DNA of 39,888 bases from Thermoguttaceae bacterium (GTDB taxonomy: Bacteria; Planctomycetota; Planctomycetia; Pirellulales; Thermoguttaceae). Positions 9,287-19,197 of this stretch are shown one piece after another; position 1 is the first letter of the stretch, and each line of letters begins with the position of its first letter. The notes below the pieces were generated by a model. That model did no database searches, had not been told where the DNA came from, and saw nothing but the letters and a program-made list of their open reading frames with translations. The stretch spans positions 1 through 39,888 of the forward strand of contig JAQVKF010000010.1 in assembly GCA_028694795.1 (NCBI GenBank). Reading direction: 5' to 3'. Position numbers and translations under genes: made by a program.

Positions 9287-10372
9287 TTATCCAGGAAACG
9301 CCGCCATCCAAAGCATGGCTCCCAAAAACATCGCCGCGGTAATTGGAAAACAGTATTTCAAACACATCGTCATCACTTGGTCCACACGCAAACGTGGCAG
9401 TGACCAACGCGCCCACATCATGATCGCAATCAAAATATAAATTTTGGCCAAAAAGCCGATCGCTCCACAACAGTTGCCGATCCAACCGAGAGCCGGATGC
9501 ACATGTTCGGACAACCAAACCCACTCGGTCCACGGAATCGGACCATTCCAACCGCCGAGGAACAAAATCGAACCTAAACCGCAAATGACCACCATCGAGG
9601 TGTATTCACCCATGAAAAACGCCGCCCAACGGAAACCGGAGTATTCCGTCATGAAACCGGCGACCAACTCGCTCTCCGCTTCCGCCATGTCGAACGGAGC
9701 ACGGTTACAACCTGCCGTCGCACAAACGAGAAATACGAAAAATGTTACGAACATGAATGGATTCGCAAAAATTCCCCAATGCCAGAACCAACCGCTCTGC
9801 GCCTCGCCGATCACGTTCAAATCCATCGTACCGAAACACATGACCGGAATCACCACACACATTCCCAGCGGCACTTCGTAGCTCACCATCTGGGCCGCCG
9901 CTCGCATACCTCCCAAAAGAGAGTATTTGGAACCGCTGCTCAAACCGGCCAACACCGTACCAAACACATCCATCCCGAGGATTGCCAACGCCATAAACGC
10001 CGCACTATTCACCTGTTGAGCCGCCCAACCATCGGCAAACGGCACCACGAAAAAGACGGTAAACGCCGCCGTCAGTCCGAGGTACGGAGCAAGCCGAAAG
10101 AGAATTGGGTCGGCTTCCGTCGGCACGAGATCCTCTTTGCACAACAATTTAATACCATCTGCGGGCGATTGGAGCCAACCGAAACGACCACCGACACGAT
10201 GTGGACCCAAACGGTCCTGGGTACGTCCGGCAATCTTGCGTTCCAGCCAGTTAAATATCGCCACTGACAACAACGCGATCGCGATCACAATCACCGCGAT
10301 CACGACTGCCCAGATGGTCTCCATCACCCACTGCCAGCCCGGCGGTACCAGTTCAACAAACCAAGTTTTCAC
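9287..10372 (-). CDS. nuoH: NADH-quinone oxidoreductase subunit H
   Basis: ERKIAGRTQDRLGPHRVGGRFGWLQSPADGIKLLCKED and APFDMAEAESELVAGFMTEYSGFRWAAFFMGEY motifs. Confidence 0.97.
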   Translation of the reverse strand: MKTWFVELVPPGWQWVMETIWAVVIAVIVIAIALLSVAIFNWLERKIAGRTQDRLGPHRVGGRFGWLQSPADGIKLLCKEDLVPTEADPILFRLAPYLGLTAAFTVFFVVPFADGWAAQQVNSAAFMALAILGMDVFGTVLAGLSSGSKYSLLGGMRAAAQMVSYEVPLGMCVVIPVMCFGTMDLNVIGEAQSGWFWHWGIFANPFMFVTFFVFLVCATAGCNRAPFDMAEAESELVAGFMTEYSGFRWAAFFMGEYTSMVVICGLGSILFLGGWNGPIPWTEWVWLSEHVHPALGWIGNCCGAIGFLAKIYILIAIMMWARWSLPRLRVDQVMTMCLKYCFPITAAMFLGAMLWMAAFPG

Positions 10373-10525
10373 GTTTATACCCTCATATTTGATGTTGAAT
10401 TCATATCCGCGTTTTTTGCGTCACGATGCTCAGTTTCATCCCCATCGCTCATTGATCCATGGCGTTCTCGTTTACCGACGCATCGTAATTGATGATCTCT
10501 TGCTTTCGCATGTCAGGCGGATCGT

Positions 10526-11725
10526 TTATCGGTCCACTTCACCCAACACAATATCAATCGAACCCAAAATTGATGGAATATCACCGATCATGCAACCTTT
10601 GGATATCTCGCGAAAGACCGAAAGATTGCAGAAACTACTGCTACGAATACGGCTGCGTTTCAAAATATTCGTACCGTCGCCGACGACGTAAAAACCCATC
10701 TGACCTTTCGGTGCTTCGGTTTCCACATAGGCGTCGCCTTCCGGAATTTTCGTGATAATTTTCATCGGCTCCGAGATCACAGGTTCCGATTTTTTATATT
10801 TTTGCAATCCCTGCTGAATGATCAACGCGGATTGGAACGCTTCAATCATACGCACATAAAATCGATGCCACGAATCGCCCAACACCGCGTGTGGCGGAAT
10901 CGCGGGATAAACGTGATCTTTCGGATAGGAACCACCGACGGATGCCGCGATCTCGAATCGATAATCGTCATACATTTTCGTATAAATCGGTTCGCCATGC
11001 CGGCGTAAATCCCAAGCCACACCGCTACCTCGCAGCACAGGCCCGGTACAACCATAGGCAACCGCCATCTCCGGCGAAAGTACACCGATATTCGCACCGC
11101 GTCGCACGAGAATCTCGTTCGAGGTCAACGCATGATGCAGATCGGGCACCACGGCCAAAAATTCTTCGACAAACTGTTCGCAACGTTCGACCCAACCATC
11201 CGGCAAATCGCCGTAACGTATGCCGCCTGGCATGATGTAGCTGCACGTCATCCGAGCACCGCACACCGCTTCAAACAGATTCAAAATCTTTTCACGCTCT
11301 CGAATACAGTACATGAGCGGCGTAAAACTTCCCAAGTCGAGACCGTAACAGCCCGCCGCGATGAGGTGACTCGCAATACGGTTCAACTCGCACACCATGA
11401 CACGAATATGCCGTGTACGTTCTGAAACTTCCACGCCACAGAGTTTCTCAACCGCCAGCGAGAAGCCCAAATTCATATTCATCGCGGACAGATAATCAAG
11501 ACGATCTGTATACGGCACAAATTGATGCGGTGACACCGTTTCACCAATTTTCTCCGCACATCGATGCAGATATCCCATGACTGGGTCCATATCGACGACG
11601 ACCTCACCATCCGTCCGCAACACCAAACGAAGCACGCCGTGCGTACTCGGATGTTGCGGCCCCATGTTGATCATCATTTCATCCGTATGAATCGGAAGCT
11701 CTATCGTCTTAAGTTCTTGTGCCAT
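10526..11725 (-). CDS. nuoD: NADH-quinone oxidoreductase subunit D (49-kDa)
   Basis: MINMGPQHPSTHGVLRLVLRTDGE, HLIAAGCYGLDLGSFTPL and C-terminal DIPSILGSIDIVLGEVDR. Confidence 0.97.
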   Translation of the reverse strand: MAQELKTIELPIHTDEMMINMGPQHPSTHGVLRLVLRTDGEVVVDMDPVMGYLHRCAEKIGETVSPHQFVPYTDRLDYLSAMNMNLGFSLAVEKLCGVEVSERTRHIRVMVCELNRIASHLIAAGCYGLDLGSFTPLMYCIREREKILNLFEAVCGARMTCSYIMPGGIRYGDLPDGWVERCEQFVEEFLAVVPDLHHALTSNEILVRRGANIGVLSPEMAVAYGCTGPVLRGSGVAWDLRRHGEPIYTKMYDDYRFEIAASVGGSYPKDHVYPAIPPHAVLGDSWHRFYVRMIEAFQSALIIQQGLQKYKKSEPVISEPMKIITKIPEGDAYVETEAPKGQMGFYVVGDGTNILKRSRIRSSSFCNLSVFREISKGCMIGDIPSILGSIDIVLGEVDR

Positions 11726-11860
11726 ATTTCTGAATCCGCTCTGATATATGTGTTCCAGTTAAAACGACCGTCACCTTTTCAACTGGGAAATATCCATTTC
11801 ATTTTGTTCATTGATCGCTCCGGACCCACCGCCCGGCAAGTGAGGCGACCATTTCATCTC

Positions 11861-12454
11861 CTAATGTTCGATGCCGTGATACGCTTTCGGTTCGGCATAA
11901 TCTTTACGCAATGGATGACCGACCCAATCGTCTGCACAGAGAATACGCCGCAGATCAGGATGATCCGTAAACGTCACACCAGACAGATCGTACACTTCCC
12001 GTTCGTGCCAATTGGCCGCCGGCCAGATGCCACTTACACTCGGCAACGCGGGCAAATTGGTATCATTTTTCGGCCCCTTTGCGTTCTGCCACCGTGGTAC
12101 CCGTACCTTCACCACCAAAGTGTGTTGATTTGCCAAACTTGACATATGGTAGACCACCGTGAAACCGGGGTCCGGTCGATTTGGATCGTCACCTGGCGCG
12201 AGAATCTCACCCGTCTTGGGATTCTTTTTCGGCGGTTTGAGCGGCGTCCATTCATCGACAGCTGAGACCAGATGCAGCATATCGAACCGCAGCGGCTCTT
12301 CGTCTCGCAAAAACTGACACAATGCCACAAGCGAACCTGAGGTCGTTTCAATCCACGGATCGACCGCATCCGACACCACCGACACCGCCGCTTTCGGCAG
12401 GCGATTCCGAACCATTTCAGCAATATCTGCAAATTTCATGGAATTTTGCCCCAC
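11861..12454 (-). CDS. nuoC: NADH-quinone oxidoreductase subunit C (30-kDa); start may be MKFADIAEMV at 12439
   Basis: WHEREVYDLSGVTFTDHPDLRRILCADDWVGHPLRKDY matches the subunit C signature. Confidence 0.95.
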   Translation of the reverse strand: MGQNSMKFADIAEMVRNRLPKAAVSVVSDAVDPWIETTSGSLVALCQFLRDEEPLRFDMLHLVSAVDEWTPLKPPKKNPKTGEILAPGDDPNRPDPGFTVVYHMSSLANQHTLVVKVRVPRWQNAKGPKNDTNLPALPSVSGIWPAANWHEREVYDLSGVTFTDHPDLRRILCADDWVGHPLRKDYAEPKAYHGIEH

Positions 12455-12539
12455 TTCACTAGTTTTCTAACACCGATTCAAGGATTTTTCCATCTCGTAA
12501 TCGGATTGTATCGGACACCACACGATTCGCACCACCGGT

Positions 12540-13295
12540 TCAATCTTCGGGTAATGTCAACCGAGCATCGCCGCGATTTTTCCAAGTACGAATCCAGTCG
12601 AGATCGCCGCGTCGCCAAACGTAGGCGAATCCGACCATCAAAACGAGAAAAAAGACCGCCATATCGGCCATCGCGATCCGCATCATTTTCTTGCCGTATT
12701 CCGAAATCGCGACCGCATTCTGATCCGCCGCCGCTTGTAGCAAAACCGTGCTGTCCGTCACGACTGGCAGCGTCGGTTCCCTTACTCCCAGCTCCGCAAA
12801 CGCCGCTCGCGTCTTCGGCTGCAACACCAGTTGGCCACGCTCAATCGTCACTTTATCATTTCCAGCTGCTGCGGAATCGCGAACCAAACTCGCCGTTCTC
12901 ACAGTGGAAATTTTCGCAGAATCACACATTTTACCATCGGCATCCGCACAAACCGTCATACCGGCATCGGCGTCTGCGTCATTCGTATTCACCGTAGCCA
13001 TGATGGCAGGAGACGAGGCGAGCTGAGCCGCGCGACCGAAAACCAAACTCCACGGAAAGAAAAACGCCAACTCAACATCGAAAATGAGGAAGACCAACGC
13101 GACCACATAGAATCGCAAGTCGAATTGCGGCTTACTCGAGCCAATCGGCTCTTCACCGCACTCATAAATGGCAAGTTTTTCTTTCGATGGCTTCTTCGGT
13201 CGCAAAAACCAACCGATCATCAGGGCCACCAGCACCAAACAAAAAGCTGTCGCCGCAAAAAGTGCAAAATAACCCACGAGTGAAGTCGAAGTCAT
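12540..13295 (-). CDS. nuoA: NADH-quinone oxidoreductase subunit A with a large insertion between TM2 and TM3
   Basis: KLAIYECGEEPIGSSKPQFDLRFYVVALVFLIFDVELAFFFPWSLVF is diagnostic of NuoA/ND3; TM3 IAMADMAVFFLVLMVGFAYVWRRGDLDW. Confidence 0.94.
   Translation of the reverse strand: MTSTSLVGYFALFAATAFCLVLVALMIGWFLRPKKPSKEKLAIYECGEEPIGSSKPQFDLRFYVVALVFLIFDVELAFFFPWSLVFGRAAQLASSPAIMATVNTNDADADAGMTVCADADGKMCDSAKISTVRTASLVRDSAAAGNDKVTIERGQLVLQPKTRAAFAELGVREPTLPVVTDSTVLLQAAADQNAVAISEYGKKMMRIAMADMAVFFLVLMVGFAYVWRRGDLDWIRTWKNRGDARLTLPED
12690..13035 (-). other. NuoA insertion (~110 aa) between TM2 and TM3
   Basis: RAAQLASSPAIMATVNTNDADADAGMTVCADADGKMCDSAKISTVRTASLVRDSAAAGNDKVTIERGQLVLQPKTRAAFAELGVREPTLPVVTDSTVLLQAAADQNAVAISEYGKKMMR. 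Confidence 0.8.
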
Positions 13296-13917
13296 CTGAT
13301 CACCTTATTCCAACAGGTTACCCGGTTTACCTTATATACTTAATCGTCTATTTTAACCTGAATATGATATCAGGAAAGGTTTCACGAAATAATTTCTTCT
13401 ATTTTCTCAGATATCCCTTTCCTATAACCCTCATATTTTCTATTTTAAGATTCGCAGAGGAGATTTCAACGGACAAACCAAGCGAATCTGTAAAACGACG
13501 TAAAAATAGGAAGCACATTGTAACGATTGTATAATTATTCCAGTTTTTTGATACCGAAAAAAGTTTGGTACACCATCGCCGTACGTGTACTCCTATCGCC
13601 AAAGTGGTCGACATGGATGGGTTACGTAGCCAGATTCCGGTTGGATGCGAAAGATAAACAGTATACAGATAAAAAACCGATTGCAAAATCGACTTGATAT
13701 ATAATTGATAAAAAGAATAGACATATTCGTGATCATACGCTGGCAAGCGAATTTAAGTGCTTTGTAAAAGATAAAAAAGGTTTTATTCAGAAAGAAAAAT
13801 CGACATCTTTTTTGGAAAAAACTCTTTCATTCTTCTCTCCTTCGGATTATCATGGAGGCTGTTAAATGTTTCGGAATATTTGCAGAATTGACAGCGTGTA
13901 TACTAGGGAGAAATCTC

Positions 13918-14946
13918 ATGGCAGAGTATCGTTTTTCGTTTGGTCCGTGGAACATTCACGAGGGTGCCGATCCGTTTGGTCCAACAGTACGTCCAACGGT
14001 CGCGTTCGCCGATAAGCTCAAAATATACAAAAAGCTCGGTTTTGATGGCGTTCAGTTCCATGACGATGACGCTGTGCCGAATTTGGAAAATATGACTCCC
14101 GACGCGATTGCCAAAGCGGCAGTTGAATTGAAGAAGGTGCTGGATGACGAAGGACTTGTGGCAGAATTTGTCGCGCCGCGTTTGTGGGAAAATCCAAAGG
14201 GAATTGATGGTGGTTTCACAGCCAATTGTCCCGACTGCCGCAAGTGGGCAAACGAGCGAGCGAAACGCTGCGTCGATATCGCACACGGTTTGGGTTGCAA
14301 CATGTTGGTCTTCTGGCTGGCACGTGAGGGTACCTATATCCGTGAATCAAAGAACGCGATTGAGGCCTATCGACAGATTATCGATACGATGAATCAGGTA
14401 CTCAGCTATGATTCGAAGATCACGATTGCGGTTGAACCGAAGCCAAACGAACCAGCCGATCACACCTATGTGCCGACGGTGGGTCACGCGTTGGCAATTG
14501 CGCATCGTACGATTGATCCGTCTCGTGTGGGTGGCTTGATCGAAACGGCACACGCTCAGCTGGCCGGTTTAGACCCCTCGGACGAAATGGCGTTCGCGCT
14601 CGAACAGGGCAAACTGTGGAGCGTCCACCTGAACGATCAGAACGGTTTGAAGTTTGACCAGGACAAGACGTTTGGCTCGGCAAATTTGCGCGGTGCGTAC
14701 AACCAGGTTCGCGTTTTGGAATTGGCAAACTATGCGGAGACCGGTCGATTCATCGGTTTGGACGTGAAGGCGATGCGTACGCAAAAGGCCGAAGTAGCCG
14801 AAAAGCATCTGTCGAACAGCCGCGAGATTTTCCTGCGTTTAGTTGAAAAAGTCCGAACATTCCCAAAAGATGTGGAGCAGCAGTGCGTTCGCAATCGCGA
14901 TTACGAAGCGCTCGAACTGGCCATCATCAACCACCTGCTTGGCTGA
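13918..14946 (+). CDS. Xylose isomerase / sugar isomerase-like TIM barrel protein
   Basis: MAEYRFSFGPWNIHEGADPFGPTVRPTVAFADKLKIYKKLGFDGVQFHDDDAVP...IAVEPKPNEPADHTYVPTVGHALAIA...WSVHLNDQNGLKFDQDKTFGS; RBS-like AGGGAG upstream of 13918. Confidence 0.85.
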   Translation: MAEYRFSFGPWNIHEGADPFGPTVRPTVAFADKLKIYKKLGFDGVQFHDDDAVPNLENMTPDAIAKAAVELKKVLDDEGLVAEFVAPRLWENPKGIDGGFTANCPDCRKWANERAKRCVDIAHGLGCNMLVFWLAREGTYIRESKNAIEAYRQIIDTMNQVLSYDSKITIAVEPKPNEPADHTYVPTVGHALAIAHRTIDPSRVGGLIETAHAQLAGLDPSDEMAFALEQGKLWSVHLNDQNGLKFDQDKTFGSANLRGAYNQVRVLELANYAETGRFIGLDVKAMRTQKAEVAEKHLSNSREIFLRLVEKVRTFPKDVEQQCVRNRDYEALELAIINHLLG

Positions 14947-14957
14947 CCTTTTTACCT

Positions 14958-15059
14958 GACGTTGGTGCTGCCGTTTTCTTAACCAGACGTTGGTGCTGCC
15001 GCTTCACACGGCGCACCTGCGGGCTACACCAACCATTTTACTGGACGTTGGTGTAGCCG
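14958..15059. repeat. Intergenic repeat cluster: three copies of GACGTTGGTG(C/T)(T/A)GCCG plus a 12-bp perfect inverted repeat
   Basis: Copies at 14958-14973, 14986-15001 and 15044-15059; GGCTACACCAAC (15022-15033) pairs with GTTGGTGTAGCC (15047-15058). Confidence 0.8.
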
Positions 15060-15172
15060 CTTCGGTGAGTAGGCCCAAAGAGTCCGTTCGGACGGTTGCC
15101 CATGGCTCCCGGCACTTACCCAATATGCGGGCGATCAAATATCAAAACCGAGAAGCACGCATCGCACGGCAA

Positions 15173-16087
15173 CTACTCAACAACCGCGCGGCGAGTTGCC
15201 GACCGTTGCCGACGGGCTTCGTAGAAAAGAATCGCTGCCGCCACTGAAACATTCAAACTATCCGCAATCCCCAACATCGGTAGGGATATCGCGGTGATAT
15301 CCTCGCCATGCCACCGGTCCGAAAGACCTTCCGCCTCCGTCCCAAGCACTATCGCCGACGCTCCTCGAAAATCCGCCTCCGTATACGAAATCGAACCCTC
15401 CACTCTGGCGGTAAAAATCCGTGGTTTCGCCGGATGAACACGCAACCAATCCAACGTCTCCACAACACTCGCACTCGTCACCGGCATTGAAAAAATTGTG
15501 CCTAAACTCGCTCGAATCGCGGTCGAATGGTATAAATCCACCCGTCGATCCGCCACAATCACGCCTGAAACGCCCGCCCCGTCCGCACTGCGAAGTATCG
15601 CACCAAGATTGCCAGGCTTTTCTACACTCTCTAAAACACCTATCAGCAACGGCTCTTCTGATGGAATTAATCTCGAAGCGGTAGATAGCGAATCTGTAAG
15701 CAGAGTGGAAGCGGTCAGCCGTGCGGCAAAGGTCGAGAGCGACGCATCGGGCATATGGGCCACGGCAACAAAACCTTCGTCACGATCGCCAAACGACAAT
15801 TTCGCCAATACCTCCGGCGTCACTTCGTAAAGACGCAACGTCGAATCTGTTTGACGTTCTCGCTCAAGCCGCGGAAGCCAGTCGTCGAGAAGCGACTTCG
15901 CCTCCGCATTTCGACATCGCCCTGGACAAACAAAAAGCTCAGCCAAACGCACTCCTAACTCCAGAGCACGACGCAATTCCCGCGCTCCGTCAATCAGAAA
16001 ACGCCCGGACGAATGGCGAATCCGCGATTCACGTAAGCGCATCGCTTCCTTGACCGCAGTATTTTGAAGGCTGGTAAGAGGAATCAT
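15173..16087 (-). CDS. TrmH/SpoU-family RNA 2'-O-methyltransferase
   Basis: GRFLIDGARELRRALELG N-terminal substrate-binding region, LIGVLESVEKPGNLGAILRSADGAGVSGVIVAD and AIVLGTEAEGLSDRW/ISLPMLGIADSLNVSVAAAILFYEARRQR SPOUT motifs. Confidence 0.92.
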   Translation of the reverse strand: MIPLTSLQNTAVKEAMRLRESRIRHSSGRFLIDGARELRRALELGVRLAELFVCPGRCRNAEAKSLLDDWLPRLERERQTDSTLRLYEVTPEVLAKLSFGDRDEGFVAVAHMPDASLSTFAARLTASTLLTDSLSTASRLIPSEEPLLIGVLESVEKPGNLGAILRSADGAGVSGVIVADRRVDLYHSTAIRASLGTIFSMPVTSASVVETLDWLRVHPAKPRIFTARVEGSISYTEADFRGASAIVLGTEAEGLSDRWHGEDITAISLPMLGIADSLNVSVAAAILFYEARRQRSATRRAVVE

Positions 16088-17889
16088 TCGGCAAACGGAT
16101 CTGTATCATTGGAATTCACATCGCTCGAGGCATCCTCCGAGGTATCACTTGAAGTAGCCGACGTTTCGCCCGCAAAGGGATCTTCCGAATCGGTAGTACC
16201 GGTCGTATGATTCTCTTCAAACGCGCCCTCGTTCATATCCGAGAATGGATTCTCGCTCGGTTCTTCCGGTACTACGGCGTTGCCATCCGGAGCGTTGGCA
16301 AACGGATCGAACACATCCGCGGTACTCGTCGCGGCTGCTTTCCCCTGTTGGTCCTTCTTACGCAAACCGGCGATAAATTCCGAATCAATTTTCGGATCAG
16401 GATCGAGCAGCGTTCGCAAAATAGGCGACTCTTGCGCTGTCTCGCAAAAACACTGAACCAGACCATCTTGCGCCGCAATATAAATACGGTCCGTTTGCGT
16501 ATTGACTAATTTGGTATGCTGGAGCGTGGTGGGAAGCATTCCAATCGGCGAACCATCCGCCAACGAGCGAATTGATATACGACCGAGCGAATCTTCTCCG
16601 TAGAACCGCGTCGCGGAAGCGGCGATAAAACGCAACGGTTCCTTCACATTCCAAACCACTTCCCCACTATCACCATCGATACAGAACGTACCGCCCAACG
16701 TACTGTGCACGAAGATCTGACGACCAATTGCAACGGGATGATCTAGGGGACGACTTTGGATCGAATTGCGCCAACGAATCACACCTGTTCGTAAATCAAA
16801 CGCATAGACCAATCCGCGCTCATCGACAATGACAATCGCACCCAAATCGCCATCAAGCGAAAGTTGTGGCACGCCCTCAGGGGTCACACGCATCGTGACT
16901 TCGTCAGTACCTGTCGCTTGCCCCGCATTCCCCGCTCCATTGGTTTCTACCGCTTTATTCCCCGCTCCAGCCGCGTTTTGCTTTTCGACTAACGCCATCG
17001 CCGCCGCACGATCAATCGGATAGCCCTTCGGTGGCACATAAGCGATCTGGCGTGTAGTTGGAGTTTCTAACGTCGTCTGAAACACTGGTTGGATATTGAG
17101 ACCATTACGATTGGTATAAAGTTTGGACACGTAGACCAGTCCCTTGTCCGATGTCCAGACATAGAACTCACTTCCGGGCAATCGCAGCGTCGCAACCACC
17201 GGATTTTCGACAGAACCGAGCGACACAAAATGGCTCGCCTCGTCGTACATTTTTTTGTCCAACCGCAAATTGGTCCATTTTTCTGCGTTAATCTGGCTCG
17301 CTTTGGTCGGATTGGCCGCCTTTTCATCCTCCAAACGCTCCGCCCATTCAATCTCCGGAATAACCGGCCAAGTCGCCAAACGCCCATCCATCAACGGAAC
17401 CACAATGCGGAAGTTGGAAATCATCGGGGCTGTCGTGCCCGCATTCGCCATCGACACCTGCCACAACAATTTGCCATTCTCTCGATTCAACACAAAAAGA
17501 CGAGTTCCACTGATCACCGCGATCATACGCCGACAAACGCCCGGAACGGTAAACGCCGTACCACGCACACGATCACTCGCATTCCACAGATGGCGTCCGG
17601 TCTCTCCGTCCATCGCTTCCAACGAACCGTCTCGCCCCTGAATCAAAAGCATCGTATCGTTAATCGAGATGTTTCGCAACGTATTGGCCGAATCACAGCT
17701 CGCCTGAGCGAACCACATCCGGGTCAATCCCGACTGTAAAGCGATCCCCTTTGAGATCAAACCTTGCGACCACGCTTCCTGAGTTGAACTCGCCATGGTG
17801 ACGGTGAAAATCAACGCGAAAAGGACCGCCGCTCGCATCGGAAATAGTCGAATACCGCAAAAAGAAAATGATTTCATGGGACTGCTCAT
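16084..17889 (-). CDS. PQQ-like beta-propeller repeat protein, predicted secreted, acidic Ser/Thr/Glu-rich C-terminal tail
   Basis: N-terminal signal-like RAAVLFALIFTVTMASSTQEAWS; repeats such as GSLEAMDGETGRHLWNAS, FVLNRENGKLLWQVS, YAFDLRTGVIRWRNS and FCIDGDSGEVVWNV; overlaps the methyltransferase start by 4 bp. Confidence 0.85.
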   Translation of the reverse strand: MSSPMKSFSFCGIRLFPMRAAVLFALIFTVTMASSTQEAWSQGLISKGIALQSGLTRMWFAQASCDSANTLRNISINDTMLLIQGRDGSLEAMDGETGRHLWNASDRVRGTAFTVPGVCRRMIAVISGTRLFVLNRENGKLLWQVSMANAGTTAPMISNFRIVVPLMDGRLATWPVIPEIEWAERLEDEKAANPTKASQINAEKWTNLRLDKKMYDEASHFVSLGSVENPVVATLRLPGSEFYVWTSDKGLVYVSKLYTNRNGLNIQPVFQTTLETPTTRQIAYVPPKGYPIDRAAAMALVEKQNAAGAGNKAVETNGAGNAGQATGTDEVTMRVTPEGVPQLSLDGDLGAIVIVDERGLVYAFDLRTGVIRWRNSIQSRPLDHPVAIGRQIFVHSTLGGTFCIDGDSGEVVWNVKEPLRFIAASATRFYGEDSLGRISIRSLADGSPIGMLPTTLQHTKLVNTQTDRIYIAAQDGLVQCFCETAQESPILRTLLDPDPKIDSEFIAGLRKKDQQGKAAATSTADVFDPFANAPDGNAVVPEEPSENPFSDMNEGAFEENHTTGTTDSEDPFAGETSATSSDTSEDASSDVNSNDTDPFAE

Positions 17890-18423
17890 TTATCAGGTGG
17901 ATTCTTTTTCACGCCAAAAAAGCACAAAACAGATCGACACCCCCCAAAATCGACATCTCTCTTCTTCGATGCCGACCCACTACTGGATTCATGTCGATAC
18001 CCCTTTCCAGCATAACTCGATGATTCCCTAATCGTAACTTTTTCCAGTAGAGAAAACAACTGATTCCGCTTATCAATTCCTCCTTTTTTCCAAATTTCCT
18101 ACCGAACAACACGAACAAACCGATGAAAAGGATCTTGCACAAAATACAATTTGCACAAGATAGGATAAATAAAAAGAATGTGCTCGTAGTTTTTTCTGGA
18201 AAACCCCGTAGTTTCTCGCACTGTTTTCATTCCTTTTCGTGGTAAGAATCCTTACAGTGTTTTTAGACGGACTCCATTCGTGTTAGCATTTTACGGTCAT
18301 TTCGTAAGCGTCATCCGAACGTCGTCCAACAATTTTGGTACCGACCGCCGGTTTTAGGGGTGTCCGAATAAGCCCATCGTTCCAACGAAACGATTCTCCG
18401 CAATCCGTTAAAAGGAGTTTCCC

Positions 18424-19197
18424 ATGTCACAAGCTGTACTGGGGCAATCAATTCCAGCTCAAACTCAAGCATCGTGTTCGAACATGACATCGACTTTTTC
18501 GGCCAACATGGCATCGAAGATGGAGTCGAAGCCGATTTCGATACATTCGCTGGTACTAGTATCGGAAGATTCGCTCACACGATTGGCGTTGCGTGTCATG
18601 ATTGAATCGGAATATCCCGAATGGCGTTGTCACGAGACCACCATCGCAGAAAACTGGGTCGAAAAAGTGGAACGCGAGAAACCGGACATCGTGATTTTGA
18701 GTCTTTCGATGCGTAGTGGGTTGGGATTGCGTCAAATACGCCAATTGACCTCGTTGATGCCGGAGATTGCGATGCTCGTGTTATCGCCACTGGAAGACGC
18801 GATCTATGCCAGTCAGGTTCTAGCGGCGGGCGCAATTGGTTTTTTGAGTCGTAATGCCGAGCCGCGACAAATTTTGGATGCGTTGGAACAGATGGCACAA
18901 GGACGTCTGTTCGTAAGTGATAAAATCGCGGAACAAATTTTATATTATTCCAACTCAACACGGGCACGTCATAAAAGTACGACAAACATGGACCCCATTT
19001 CGCAGCTCACGCCGCGTGAACGCGAGGTGTTCCAGCTGTTAGGTGCGGGATTTTCGACCAAACAGATCGCGCATCAATTGCATTTGAATGCGCATACGAT
19101 TGAAACGTATCGAGAACGAATTCGTACACGCATTCGCGCACAGGATGGAAATGAACTCGCGTATCGCGCCATCCTATGGCTTTTGATGAACGAATGA
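18424..19197 (+). CDS. LuxR/NarL-type response regulator with degenerate receiver domain
   Basis: C-terminal LTPREREVFQLLGAGFSTKQIAHQLHLNAHTIETYRERIRTRI is a LuxR HTH. The receiver-like region SLVLVSEDSLTRLALRVMIE...KPDIVILSLSMRSGLG lacks the phospho-Asp. RBS aaaaggag upstream. Confidence 0.92.
   Translation: MSQAVLGQSIPAQTQASCSNMTSTFSANMASKMESKPISIHSLVLVSEDSLTRLALRVMIESEYPEWRCHETTIAENWVEKVEREKPDIVILSLSMRSGLGLRQIRQLTSLMPEIAMLVLSPLEDAIYASQVLAAGAIGFLSRNAEPRQILDALEQMAQGRLFVSDKIAEQILYYSNSTRARHKSTTNMDPISQLTPREREVFQLLGAGFSTKQIAHQLHLNAHTIETYRERIRTRIRAQDGNELAYRAILWLLMNE

Noticed and set aside
13399-13746. 115-aa minus-strand ORF between nuoA and the isomerase gene
   Set aside because: AT-rich intergenic region, composition unlike the neighbouring genes, no RBS or domain; more likely a divergent promoter region.
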